A DNA stretch of 64,000 nucleotides from Ruminococcus sp. (GCF_019423705.1 NZ_JAHZAX010000009.1:73944-137943); one strand, 5' to 3'. Positions 50,378-58,180 are shown, numbered from the stretch's first letter. The notes: generated by a model from the sequence alone, not told the origin. Numbers and translations: made by a program.

Positions 50378-51403
50378 TTAGTTGTTGATGAGTTTCTCGT
50401 CATCGTTGTTCCAGCTGTAAAGCTTTCTGATCTCCTTACCAACCTTCTCAGATGGGTGCTCAGCGTGAAGCTTTCTCATAGCCTTGAAGTGAACCTGTGA
50501 ACCAGCGTCGGACATATCGAGGAGGAAGTCCTTAGCGAATGTACCGTCCTGAATGTCAGCAAGTACCTTCTTCATAGCCTTCTTTGTATCCTCTGTAACG
50601 ATCTTTGGTCCTGTGATGTAATCGCCATACTCAGCTGTGTTGGAGATAGAATATCTCATACCCTCGAAGCCTGACTGATAGATAAGGTCAACGATGAGCT
50701 TCATCTCGTGGATACACTCAAAGTATGCGTTTCTTGGGTCATAACCAGCTTCGCAAAGTGTCTCGAAACCTGCCTGCATAAGTGCGCAAACACCGCCGCA
50801 AAGAACTGCCTGCTCACCGAAGAGGTCTGTCTCAGTCTCTGTTCTGAATGTTGTCTCAAGAACACCAGCTCTTGCGCCGCCGATACCAAGTGCATATGCA
50901 AGACCGATATCCTGTGCGTTGCCTGTTGCGTCCTGCTCAACTGCGATAAGGCAAGGTGTACCCTTACCAGCCTGGTACTCAGAACGTACTGTGTGACCAG
51001 GAGCCTTAGGAGCGATCATAATAACGTTAACATTCTTAGGCGGTACGATACAACCAAAGTGAATGTTGAAACCGTGTGCGAATGCAAGAGTCTTACCTTC
51101 TGTGAGGTATGGCTCGATAGACTTCTTATAAAGCGCAGCCTGCTTCTCATCTGGGATAAGGATCATAATGATATCAGATGTCTTTGCAGCGTCCTCAGTT
51201 GTCATAACTGTGAGACCCTGCTGCTCAGCCTTTGCCCAGCTCTTAGAACCTTCATAAAGACCTACTACTACGTCAACGCCGCTCTCCTTGAGGTTGAGTG
51301 CGTGAGCGTGACCCTGTGAACCGTAACCGATAATGGCAACTCTCTTACCCTTGAGTACATTAATGTCGCAATCCTGCTGATAGAAAATTCTTGCCTGTGC
51401 CAT
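50378..51403 (-). CDS. ilvC: Ketol-acid reductoisomerase
   Basis: Second enzyme of valine/isoleucine synthesis; reduces and isomerises acetolactate. Class I (short) form, 341 aa. NAD(P)-binding IIGYGSQGHAHALNLKESG. Mg-binding D/E residues are in the C-terminal knotted domain (FGEQAVLCGGVCALMQAGFE; ECIHEMKLIVDLIYQSGFEGMRYSISNTAEYGD). The frame opens at 51454, but GGAGG and MAQARIFYQQDCDI set the start at 51403. Last gene of ilvB-ilvN-ilvC. Confidence 0.97.
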   Translation of the reverse strand: MAQARIFYQQDCDINVLKGKRVAIIGYGSQGHAHALNLKESGVDVVVGLYEGSKSWAKAEQQGLTVMTTEDAAKTSDIIMILIPDEKQAALYKKSIEPYLTEGKTLAFAHGFNIHFGCIVPPKNVNVIMIAPKAPGHTVRSEYQAGKGTPCLIAVEQDATGNAQDIGLAYALGIGGARAGVLETTFRTETETDLFGEQAVLCGGVCALMQAGFETLCEAGYDPRNAYFECIHEMKLIVDLIYQSGFEGMRYSISNTAEYGDYITGPKIVTEDTKKAMKKVLADIQDGTFAKDFLLDMSDAGSQVHFKAMRKLHAEHPSEKVGKEIRKLYSWNNDDEKLINN

Positions 51404-51470
51404 TGTTAATTCCTCCAAATTTAGAAATTTTAAATGTATTTTATGTAGCCTCACGGCTATATAATCAAAA

Positions 51471-51968
51471 TTATTTCTTTGCGTTGAATGTATCTGAACC
51501 CTTCTCGATGGCGATCGTTCCCGTTCTTACCATCTCGATTATTCCATAAGGCTCGATAACTTCTTCAAATCTGCAAAGGTGTGCATAAGTGTCACAAAGC
51601 TCAAGCGTCATAGTGCTGAGGGTGATGTCCATAACCTTTGCGCCTGTTACTTCGGCGATAGTCATAACCTCGCTTCTCTTGTCCGCCTGCACCGCAATCT
51701 TGACGATCATAAGCTCTCTTGCAAGATACTCGTCTCTGCCAAAGGTCTTGACCTTGATAACTTCGATAAGCTTGTTGAGCTGCTTTTCGATCTGCTCTAC
51801 TGTATGCTCGTCGCCGTCGGCAACTATCGTTATTCTTGATACGGCAGGGTCGTGCGTCGGGCCTACCGCAAGGCTTTCGATATTAAAGCCTCTTCTTGAA
51901 AACAGTCCCGATATTCTCGAAAGAACACCGCTGTGATTTTCCACAAGAACTGAAATTGTATGCTTCAT
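51471..51968 (-). CDS. ilvN: Acetolactate synthase small (regulatory) subunit
   Basis: 165-aa regulatory subunit giving valine feedback inhibition. N-terminal ACT domain: KHTISVLVENHSGVLSRISGLFSRRGFNIESL. C-terminal ALS_ss domain: RELMIVKIAVQADKRSEVM and EVTGAKVMDITLSTMTLE, ending YGIIEMVRTG. It follows ilvB after 109 bases and precedes ilvC. Confidence 0.96.
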   Translation of the reverse strand: MKHTISVLVENHSGVLSRISGLFSRRGFNIESLAVGPTHDPAVSRITIVADGDEHTVEQIEKQLNKLIEVIKVKTFGRDEYLARELMIVKIAVQADKRSEVMTIAEVTGAKVMDITLSTMTLELCDTYAHLCRFEEVIEPYGIIEMVRTGTIAIEKGSDTFNAKK

Positions 51969-52077
51969 AAGCTAAACCTCCAATAGGGAAACGTTTCCCT
52001 ACAATTTTTTATTATACCAGTTATTTATTAAGATTTCTTGAACGCAAACGCTATATACTGTTAAAGACACAAAAGCA

Positions 52078-53703
52078 TTACAAAGTCGGCATATCCTTAT
52101 CTACAACGACTTCCACAAGGCATATTCCCTTGTGATTTGCAAGCATTTCGATGCCCTTTTCCATACTCTCGTCATCGCTGACACGCAGGGCTGGGATACC
52201 GTAAGCTTCCGCCAGCTTGATAAAGTCCGGCGAGCCGTCAAGGAAAACGGCGGTCTGTCTGTCGTGATAGCCGATAGTCTGAAGCTCTCGCACCATTCCA
52301 AGGCGGGTGTTGGTCATTACGACCACCTTGATATCAACGCCGAACTGCACCGCAGTCGCAAGCTCCATAAATGACATTTGGAAAGAGCCGTCGCCGCAGA
52401 TAGCGATAGTCGGTCTGCTCTCGTCAGCCATTTTTGCGCCGATAGCCGCTGGGACTGAATAGCCCATTGTACCCATTCCGCCCGAGGTCAGCAGTCTGCC
52501 GCCCTTGCGGAACTTGTATTCAGTACACGTCCATATCTGATTTTGTCCAACGTCTGCAACAACAGTCACGTCGTCAGGCATTTTCTCAGCCAGCCTGTCG
52601 ATGAAAACTCTCGGATTGACTGTGCCCTTTGGCGGCTGAATATACTTTCTCTCTCCGCCAAGCTCTTTGATATGGGCGATCCATTCATCGTGACGCATTG
52701 GCTTTGCAAGTTCGATCATCTGCTCCAGCACAAGCTTTGCGTCGCCGACCAGCGGATAATCCGTGGCGATATTCTTACCTATCTCCGCAGGGTCGATATC
52801 TATATGTAAAATCTTTGTAGTCTTTTCAAGCGCCAGCGGTGTTTTGACAGCTCTGTCACCAACTCTTGCGCCGACGAGGAAAAGCACGTCGCACTCATTG
52901 ACCGCAGCGTTTGCCATTTTAACGCCGTGAGTACCGAGCATACCACAGAAAAGTGGATCGTTGCTTGCGAAAACCGAAATGCCCATCATCGTTGTGATAA
53001 CAGGTATCTGCATGATCTCGGCAAGCTTTGTTATCTCCTGCTGAGCGTTTGAAGCGAACACGCCTCCGCCGATACAGATAAGTGGCTTCTCAGCCTCTTC
53101 AAGGGAGGAAAGCACACGCTTTATCTGAAGATAATTGCCCTTTGTGGTGGGCTTATAGCTTCTTATCTCGCACTTTTCGGGATACTCAAAGTCTATCACA
53201 GCCTTCTGAACGTCCATCGGCACGTCGATAAGAACAGGACCCGGTCTGCCCGTACCTGCAATATAGAAAGCCTCCTTGAACACTCTTGCAAGATCGTTAG
53301 GGTCTTTCAGCAGATAGCTGTGCTTAACGAATGGTTCAGCCGAACCTGTTATGTCAGCCTCTTGGAAAACGTCAGAACCGATCTGATCGGTGTTTACCTG
53401 ACCTGTTATACATATAATAGGTATAGAATCCGCATAAGCGGTAGCGATAGCCGTGATAAGGTTAGTTGCGCCAGGGCCCGATGTTGCGATACATACCGCA
53501 GGCTTTCCCGATATACGGGCGTAGCCGTTTGCAGCGTGGCCGCCGTTAGCTTCCTGTCTCACCAACACCTGCTTGATGTCGTTTTCAGCATCCAGCAAAG
53601 CGTCGTAAAACGGACAGATAGCAGCTCCGGGATAGCCGAAGACGACCTTGATATTCTCAGCTTTCAAACATTCAACCATAGCCTGACTTACAGTCATTTT
53701 CAT
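52078..53703 (-). CDS. ilvB: Acetolactate synthase large (catalytic) subunit
   Basis: TPP-dependent enzyme joining two pyruvates (or pyruvate and 2-oxobutyrate). FGYPGAAICPFYDALLD, RQEANGGHAANGYARISGKP, GPGATNLITAIATAYADS, and the TPP motif in ICGDGSFQMSFMELATAVQ...VVVMTNTRLGMVRE. 541 aa. The frame is open to 53721; ATG 53703 follows GGAGG by 11 bases and is preferred. First gene of the ilvBNC operon. Confidence 0.96.
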   Translation of the reverse strand: MKMTVSQAMVECLKAENIKVVFGYPGAAICPFYDALLDAENDIKQVLVRQEANGGHAANGYARISGKPAVCIATSGPGATNLITAIATAYADSIPIICITGQVNTDQIGSDVFQEADITGSAEPFVKHSYLLKDPNDLARVFKEAFYIAGTGRPGPVLIDVPMDVQKAVIDFEYPEKCEIRSYKPTTKGNYLQIKRVLSSLEEAEKPLICIGGGVFASNAQQEITKLAEIMQIPVITTMMGISVFASNDPLFCGMLGTHGVKMANAAVNECDVLFLVGARVGDRAVKTPLALEKTTKILHIDIDPAEIGKNIATDYPLVGDAKLVLEQMIELAKPMRHDEWIAHIKELGGERKYIQPPKGTVNPRVFIDRLAEKMPDDVTVVADVGQNQIWTCTEYKFRKGGRLLTSGGMGTMGYSVPAAIGAKMADESRPTIAICGDGSFQMSFMELATAVQFGVDIKVVVMTNTRLGMVRELQTIGYHDRQTAVFLDGSPDFIKLAEAYGIPALRVSDDESMEKGIEMLANHKGICLVEVVVDKDMPTL

Positions 53704-53785
53704 AAATAAAGTCGCCTCCATAAAAAATTATTTCCACCTGTGGGCTTAACGTGATAACAAGCTCACTTAAATCAGAAATTAATTT

Positions 53786-53814
53786 ATTATACCATATTTC
53801 TATGATTTCGTCAA
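53786..53814 (-). promoter_or_regulatory. Promoter of ilvBNC
   Basis: Minus strand TTGACG (53814-53809), 17 bp, TATAAT (53791-53786). The ~75-base leader shows no T-box or attenuator hairpin that I can recognise. Confidence 0.8.
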
Positions 53815-53912
53815 GTGCAGGAAGGATAATTGCCTACAAAATGCAGGAAAATGCAATTTTTCGTGTACAAAAAACTTTTTCGCAAAAATCGAAAAAAAAT
53901 TCAGAAAAAGGG

Positions 53913-53941
53913 TTGACAAGCCGTGATATCTGTGCTATAAT
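53913..53941 (+). promoter_or_regulatory. Promoter of the tRNA-Ser operon
   Basis: TTGACA (53913-53918), 17 bp, TATAAT (53936-53941), followed by AATTAAGTCGCTGAG. Confidence 0.9.
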
Positions 53942-53988
53942 AATTAAGTCGCTGAGGCAGAGAGCTGAAAGTGGCGAAATAAAGATGT

Positions 53989-54077
53989 GGACAGGTGTCC
54001 GAGTGGTTTAAGGAGCTGGTCTTGAAAACCAGTGATACGGCAACGTACCGTGGGTTCGAATCCCACCCTGTCCGCCA
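53989..54077 (+). tRNA. tRNA-Ser(TGA)
   Basis: Class II tRNA. Acceptor GGACAGG/CCTGTCC, anticodon loop CTTGAAA (TGA), long variable arm (TGATACGGCAACGTACCG), discriminator G, CCA at 54075-54077. Confidence 0.96.
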
Positions 54078-54099
54078 CATTTTTTATATACAGTAGTTT

Positions 54100-54189
54100 G
54101 CGGATTTACCCAAGTGGTGAAGGGGCTCCCCTGCTAAGGGAGTAGGTCTGGAAACGGGCGCGAGAGTTCAAATCTCTCAATCCGCGCCA
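54100..54189 (+). tRNA. tRNA-Ser(GCT), integration site
   Basis: Class II tRNA. Acceptor GCGGATT/AATCCGC, anticodon loop CTGCTAA (GCT), long variable arm, CCA at 54187-54189. Its 3' end is the left attachment site of the 54164-61328 element; the integrated copy keeps the tRNA sequence intact. Confidence 0.96.
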
Positions 54190-54190
54190 A
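54164..54190. repeat. attL: left 27-bp direct repeat
   Basis: Begins GAGTTCAAATCTCTC and ends CCGCGCCAA, inside the 3' end of tRNA-Ser(GCT). Identical to 61302-61328. Confidence 0.92.
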
Positions 54191-54199
54191 GTATTAAGT

Positions 54200-54240
54200 C
54201 TCACAAATCACGTAATTGCGTGGCTTGTGAGCTTTTTTAT
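54200..54240 (+). terminator. Element-borne terminator for the tRNA-Ser operon
   Basis: CTCACAA-CACG/CGTG-TTGTGAG hairpin (internal 2-nt mismatches) and TTTTTT just inside the element. It replaces the tRNA operon's own terminator, now displaced to 61327-61360. Confidence 0.85.
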
Positions 54241-54255
54241 TTTTCGCCGCCTGCG

Positions 54256-54281
54256 TTTTGGTCATTGTTTGGTCATTATGG
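54256..54281. repeat. Repeated GGTCATT motif near attL (possible integrase arm sites)
   Basis: TTTTGGTCATTGTTTGGTCA followed by TTATGG: two GGTCATT copies 11 bp apart. The same arrangement lies near the right end at 61165-61189. Confidence 0.55.
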
Positions 54282-54342
54282 CTTTGAAAATTGCATACTT
54301 GAAAGCAAAAGAGCAGGTTTTAACGCCTGCTCTTTATGTTTA

Positions 54343-54624
54343 TTATATATCTGCACCCAAGCTTTCAATAAGCAGCCTAACGCCTGCACGAAAGCCCGCT
54401 TTGAAGTAATCGTGTTGTGCACCATACAACACATTTGCCAAGTCGCCGCCGTCGTTGCTATCGATTAAGTCATCACGGTTCATTTCTTTTTCAATCTTCC
54501 ATAATTTTTCATAGAATTTATCATACGCTTCACTAAAACTCTCCGACTCATAACTCCCTGCGTTGCTTTCAGAGGTTAAAAGAAGTTCTTCTATCATTGT
54601 AGGTATAACTTTACTTTTTATCAT
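54343..54624 (-). CDS. Small element protein, DUF6809-like
   Basis: A 93-aa protein, acidic and helical, no membrane segment. It ends with DYFKAGFRAGVRLLIESLG, a motif (FxxGFxxxVxLLxExL) shared with the C-terminus of the upstream neighbour and, as I recall, with the DUF6809 family found in Firmicute mobile elements. GGGAG lies 10 bases before the ATG. It begins one base after the neighbour's stop. Function unknown. Confidence 0.65.
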   Translation of the reverse strand: MIKSKVIPTMIEELLLTSESNAGSYESESFSEAYDKFYEKLWKIEKEMNRDDLIDSNDGGDLANVLYGAQHDYFKAGFRAGVRLLIESLGADI

Positions 54625-54625
54625 T

Positions 54626-55033
54626 TCAAATCAACTCCCTGCTTAATATCAGTGATACCGCCGTTTCAAATCCCTGAGCAAATGAATTATATCGCTCATT
54701 GTCAGCTATCTTAACAAGATCGGTCATCATATCGTTATATGTGCTTATGTTCTTTTTATCTCCGTATTTGTCCATAAACGTGTTTATTTTGCTCTCAAAA
54801 GCATTATCGCTATGCTCAGAGTTGCCCACACAGTCCATTAGCTTTGCTAGTTCCTTTGCTGTCATTAGAATATCGCACCCCTTTACGTCCTTGTATGCCC
54901 GCTTGACGCTGCGAACATTAACACTTTTATAACTGCCGCCGCAGCGTTTAAGCTGTCTATCTCTTGACTTTCTATCTTTGAAAATGCCTAGCGGCTTTTT
55001 ATCTGCCGAATAAACAATATACATCATTTTCAT
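54626..55033 (-). CDS. Element protein with DUF6809-like C-terminus
   Basis: A 135-aa protein. The N-terminal ~60 residues are basic and may bind nucleic acid (ADKKPLGIFKDRKSRDRQLKRCGG). The C-terminal part (NERYNSFAQGFETAVSLILSRELI) matches the tail motif of the 93-aa neighbour. The start overlaps the ImmA gene's stop by 4 bases, so the three genes form one leftward unit. Function unknown. Confidence 0.65.
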   Translation of the reverse strand: MKMMYIVYSADKKPLGIFKDRKSRDRQLKRCGGSYKSVNVRSVKRAYKDVKGCDILMTAKELAKLMDCVGNSEHSDNAFESKINTFMDKYGDKKNISTYNDMMTDLVKIADNERYNSFAQGFETAVSLILSRELI

Positions 55034-55602
55034 TTATCCGCCCTCATTTTGTTCTTATCAATGAACTCTTTAAAATTGCCATATACTTCACGTTCAAGAT
55101 CACACATTGTGTATTCGTTTCGTTTGTATATCGGCTGCATTTGATAACATCTTATCTTTGAGGCGGTGTAAGACAGCCCGCAAAACTTTGATATCTGAGC
55201 GGGCATTTTAAGTCCAAGCCCCCACAGAACACAAGTAGGAGACAAAAGGCGAGAAGCAAACAGATCTGCTTCTTGTTCAATTATCGGTCTTTTAGAAACC
55301 GCCGCTCTACGCTCTTTTGTGCCGGTCAATAAGTGACCCAAGAAAATATGACCTAATTCGTGAGCAATCGTAAATCTGCAACGACCCTTGCTTTGAGTAT
55401 CGTCATAAACGATAAAGTATTCCGTTCCGATCAATAAGCTGATTCCAGACTCATCAGGCTGTAGCTCATTTGCATCTGAGTTTTTTATGATTTTTACGCT
55501 TGAATTTCTTGCTATTGTAGTTAGACCTACAGAAAATCCAGAGATTTTGTTATATGCCAAGCATTGCAGAGCCGCCAGCTCTGCCGTTTTCATAGTACCC
55601 AT
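55030..55602 (-). CDS. ImmA/IrrE-family metallopeptidase
   Basis: A 190-aa zinc peptidase: FTIAHELGHIFLGHLL contains HExxH, and EQEADLFASRLLSP contains the third ligand region. ImmA-type enzymes cleave XRE repressors (as in ICEBs1) and so trigger induction of the mobile element. The likely target is the XRE protein at 57145-57735, although the integrase gene lies between them. Starts 6 bases downstream of int. Confidence 0.9.
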   Translation of the reverse strand: MGTMKTAELAALQCLAYNKISGFSVGLTTIARNSSVKIIKNSDANELQPDESGISLLIGTEYFIVYDDTQSKGRCRFTIAHELGHIFLGHLLTGTKERRAAVSKRPIIEQEADLFASRLLSPTCVLWGLGLKMPAQISKFCGLSYTASKIRCYQMQPIYKRNEYTMCDLEREVYGNFKEFIDKNKMRADK

Positions 55603-55608
55603 ATCGCA

Positions 55609-57006
55609 CTACACCGCCCCACGCTTTGCAGAAAGCGTGTTATCAAGCATTGCTGCAACAGCCGCAGAAGCTGCCGCCTCTGCTGATTGTATCTCGTGTG
55701 CGTATATGTTCAGCGTTGTGCTTGCCAAGCTATGCCCCAGCAAGGCTTGTACTGTCTTAGGGTTTGCACCGCTGTTTATAAGAAGCGTGGCATTTAAGTG
55801 CCTCAGACTATGTACAGATACAAAAGGCAAGTTGTATTCGGCACAAAACTTCTTCAAGAAAGTGTATGGTGTGCCTATTGACATTTGAGAGCCTTTTTCA
55901 GTCGTAAACACAAGGTTTTCTGAATTGTCCCAATAATCGCCGTATTTTAATGCCGCCGACATTTGTTCATTGTGCTGCTGTTTGAGCAAGAACATCACAC
56001 GTTCAGGCAGGCGAACAGTACGCCTTGACTTTGCCGTTTTAGGGTCTGTATAGTAAAAGCCTTTTTGCTTTTCCCAATGCACCGCACGGCGTATGTGTAT
56101 CAGATCATTTTCAAAGTCGATATCAGACCACCGCAAGCCGAGTATTTTGCCACGTCTGAAACCGCCGTAAATTGCTATGTAGAAGAAGCATCGATATTTC
56201 AAGGGTGCATATTCATCAAGGTGCTGCAAAAGCTGCTGCGTTTGCGCTATGGTCAATATGTTATGCTCTGCTGTCGGAATTTTAGGGAGCGTGCAGTTAT
56301 TGCAAGGGTTTACGGCTATCTCTCCAATTTTGACCGCATATGTGAATATAGTTGACAAGAAGCCGTGATAACAGTGAATTGTTTTAGGTGAAAGCCTGCT
56401 GTTATCGGTTATATTCTCAAACATTGAAGAAGTTTGCTTGTCAAGAGCCGCTGCGACTTTTGCGGCATTATCCCACCTTATAGCCCTATCGTGGTAGCAG
56501 CTGCGCACAATATGTGTATCAATGCCCGCTCTTTCACAAAATGCCTTTTGCGTTTCGCCGTTTTCCCGCAATATCTTTTTCATATCAACTTTACATTTTG
56601 CAAGTGAAGTGGCGTTGCGTTCGTTCGTCAGCCATTTCAAGAAGCAGTCAAGGTCTTTTGTCTTTATCTTGTCAAGTCTCAAATGCCCCAGCTGAGAATA
56701 TATGCGAGGGCATAGATCACGATACTTTTTCAGAGTAGCGGGCTTTAAAGCGTTTTCGTGCACCTTAAACCATTCTTCAATGAAGTTTTCAAGCTTGACT
56801 GCGTTGACGATCTGACCGCCTGCGCATTTCTGCTCAAACTCCAGCGCTGCTTTATTTAAAGCCCGCTGTAATTGCTTTTCGGTCATATTCTCTTTTGGCG
56901 GTCTCCACGTCATTGACTGTGTTTTCTGTGCTTTGCCGTCGGCTGAATAACCGCAGGAAACTTTAATGCGGTAACTGCCGTTCGGTCTTTTGTCGATGTG
57001 TGCCAT
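55609..57006 (-). CDS. int: Tyrosine integrase with inserted XRE-type HTH
   Basis: Site-specific recombinase, 465 aa, longer than the usual ~380-400. N-terminal arm-binding domain (1-65, SYRIKVSCGYSADGKAQKTQ). Core-binding domain starts at about 70 (NFIEEWFKVHENALKPATLKKY) and resumes after residue 200 (SPKTIHCYHGFLSTIFTYAV). Between them, residues ~143-198 look like an XRE helix-turn-helix (ETQKAFCERAGIDTHIVRSC). Catalytic residues: R284 (GGFRRGK), K near 324-327, H399 and R402 (HSLRH), H425, Y435. The Glu usual in TGxRxGE is Lys287 here. Confidence 0.93.
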   Translation of the reverse strand: MAHIDKRPNGSYRIKVSCGYSADGKAQKTQSMTWRPPKENMTEKQLQRALNKAALEFEQKCAGGQIVNAVKLENFIEEWFKVHENALKPATLKKYRDLCPRIYSQLGHLRLDKIKTKDLDCFLKWLTNERNATSLAKCKVDMKKILRENGETQKAFCERAGIDTHIVRSCYHDRAIRWDNAAKVAAALDKQTSSMFENITDNSRLSPKTIHCYHGFLSTIFTYAVKIGEIAVNPCNNCTLPKIPTAEHNILTIAQTQQLLQHLDEYAPLKYRCFFYIAIYGGFRRGKILGLRWSDIDFENDLIHIRRAVHWEKQKGFYYTDPKTAKSRRTVRLPERVMFLLKQQHNEQMSAALKYGDYWDNSENLVFTTEKGSQMSIGTPYTFLKKFCAEYNLPFVSVHSLRHLNATLLINSGANPKTVQALLGHSLASTTLNIYAHEIQSAEAAASAAVAAMLDNTLSAKRGAV

Positions 57007-57030
57007 ATGCTCACATTCCTTTCTGTGTAC

Positions 57031-57142
57031 TTGACACCGAAAGGGCGTTTGTGCTATAATTTATATGCTTTGTATAGCAGGCTTTGCCCTTGCGGTGAGG
57101 TCTATTTAAACCGTTCTGTGCTGCAACACAGGGCGGTTTTTT
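57031..57142 (+). ncRNA. Candidate small RNA between int and the repressor gene
   Basis: TTGACA (57031-57036), 18 bp, TATAAT (57055-57060) on the plus strand. The expected transcript of about 75 nt (from ~57067) has AGGC/GCCT-type pairs and ends at a clear terminator AACCGTTCTGTG-CTGCAA-CACAGGGCGGTT + T6 (57109-57142). It contains no ORF with a ribosome-binding site. It runs divergent from int and ends just before the 3' end of the repressor gene. No known family recognised. Confidence 0.5.
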
Positions 57143-57144
57143 GT

Positions 57145-57735
57145 TTATTTATTTCGCATATCAACTTTATCCAAAAGGGATATCAAATTTCCAATAGCTC
57201 TATACCTATACATTGAACATAAGTCATCATTATCAAAATCATATATATTATTTACATTGAAGGTTTTGGGGATACTTTTTTCAATCTTTTCTTTTGGTAA
57301 TTGACTATATAACGCTAATAATCCCATATCGTTTGCTATATCTGTCAACGTTCCCGCTTGTATCATTAGATCAATCATAGAGCAAAACGCATTTTGTTCC
57401 TTTGACATCGTATGAAGTAAATCTATTGACTTTTCGTCAAGTCCCGTATATCTGTGCATAGCTTGTACATCTAAGTTAGCAGACTTTTCATCGTTAAGCC
57501 CTAATAAATAATCAGTTGAAACGCCATAAGCCTTAGCAATTTTGGCTAAAGTATATATATCAGGTTTAGTGTTTGATTTTCCATTCAACCAGTTACCGAC
57601 ATTCTGCCGTGATGTTCCGATTTTTTCGGCTATTTCTGTATGTGAAGAAGTTTCACCTACTAATTTTAAAAAGCGCTCTTGAAACGTATTATCTTGCGTT
57701 TGCTTTGGTCTTCCTTTTTTATTTTCGTTATTCAT
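57145..57735 (-). CDS. XRE-family repressor of the element
   Basis: A 196-aa regulator. HTH at about 22-75: TEIAEKIGTSRQNVGNWLNG, then TLAKIAKAYGVSTDYLLGL. The C-terminal ~110 residues are helical with no LexA-type Ser/Lys protease signature, so relief of repression would need another factor such as the ImmA-like peptidase. It is transcribed away from the early operon. An operator-like palindrome sits inside its own promoter (57832-57847). Functional equivalent of Stl/cI in satellites or phages (inference). Confidence 0.9.
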   Translation of the reverse strand: MNNENKKGRPKQTQDNTFQERFLKLVGETSSHTEIAEKIGTSRQNVGNWLNGKSNTKPDIYTLAKIAKAYGVSTDYLLGLNDEKSANLDVQAMHRYTGLDEKSIDLLHTMSKEQNAFCSMIDLMIQAGTLTDIANDMGLLALYSQLPKEKIEKSIPKTFNVNNIYDFDNDDLCSMYRYRAIGNLISLLDKVDMRNK

Positions 57736-57823
57736 TTTTTATCCCTCTTTTCGTAATTATATTTGCTTATTTTGATATTTTATGAAAATTATCTTGACTT
57801 TATTTTATTTTTGTGCTAGCTTA

Positions 57824-57852
57824 ATTATAGCAAATGTAATTGCATTTGTCAA
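57824..57852 (-). promoter_or_regulatory. Repressor promoter with internal operator
   Basis: Minus strand TTGACA (57852-57847), 17 bp, TATAAT (57829-57824). The spacer contains AAATG-T-AATT-G-CATTT (57832-57847), a near-perfect palindrome. A weaker rightward promoter (TTGACT 57794-57799, 17 bp, TAGCTT 57817-57822, with TGTGC before it) partly overlaps, so one repressor dimer could control both directions. Confidence 0.7.
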
Positions 57853-57888
57853 TACTAAAATAAAATAATTTTGAAAAGAGGCAAAACA

Positions 57889-58068
57889 ATGATTGATATT
57901 ACCAAGCTTTCAGAGGAAGAAAGATCCGTTGTGCTTGCGCGGCGTGCATACTATAGAGAATGGAAAAGAAAGAACGCCGATAAGGTCAAGGACACAACGA
58001 CACGCTTCTTTAAAAAGCACGCTGAAAAGTTAACGGCAGAGAAAGAAAACAAAAAGCCGTCCGAGTGA
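57889..58068 (+). CDS. Small basic element protein
   Basis: A 59-aa, very basic protein starting MIDITKLSEEERSVVLARRA, followed by YYREWKRKNADKVKDTTTRF. First gene of the rightward operon. AAGAGG (57878-57883) supports the ATG at 57889 over ATG 57871. Likely DNA-binding or regulatory by charge and place only; no family named. Confidence 0.65.
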   Translation: MIDITKLSEEERSVVLARRAYYREWKRKNADKVKDTTTRFFKKHAEKLTAEKENKKPSE

Positions 58069-58140
58069 TCGCAACACTCAGACGGCAAAGCAGGCGTTAA
58101 AGCCCGCTGAAAGAAACACACACGTTTCCTCTCTTATTAT

Positions 58141-58180
58141 ACCACATTCAGGGGTGGAAACGCAAGTCTTGAAATGTGGT
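58141..58180. repeat. Inverted repeat before the excisionase-like gene
   Basis: ACCACATTCA ... TGAAATGTGGT, 8-10 bp arms around 19 bases, immediately upstream of the ribosome-binding site. Possible operator or RNA hairpin. Confidence 0.5.

Noticed and set aside
50708..51319. Plus-strand cysteine-rich ORF (203 codons) opposite ilvC
   Set aside because: Entirely antisense to conserved ilvC codons; no start signals.
53704..53830. T-box or attenuator leader before ilvB
   Set aside because: The leader is only about 75 bases, with no T-box core sequence and no terminator hairpin.
55030..57735. ImmA-like peptidase and XRE protein as a toxin-antitoxin pair
   Set aside because: HExxH and the family text fit an ImmA/IrrE anti-repressor, the genes are not adjacent, and the mobile-element context explains both without a toxin.
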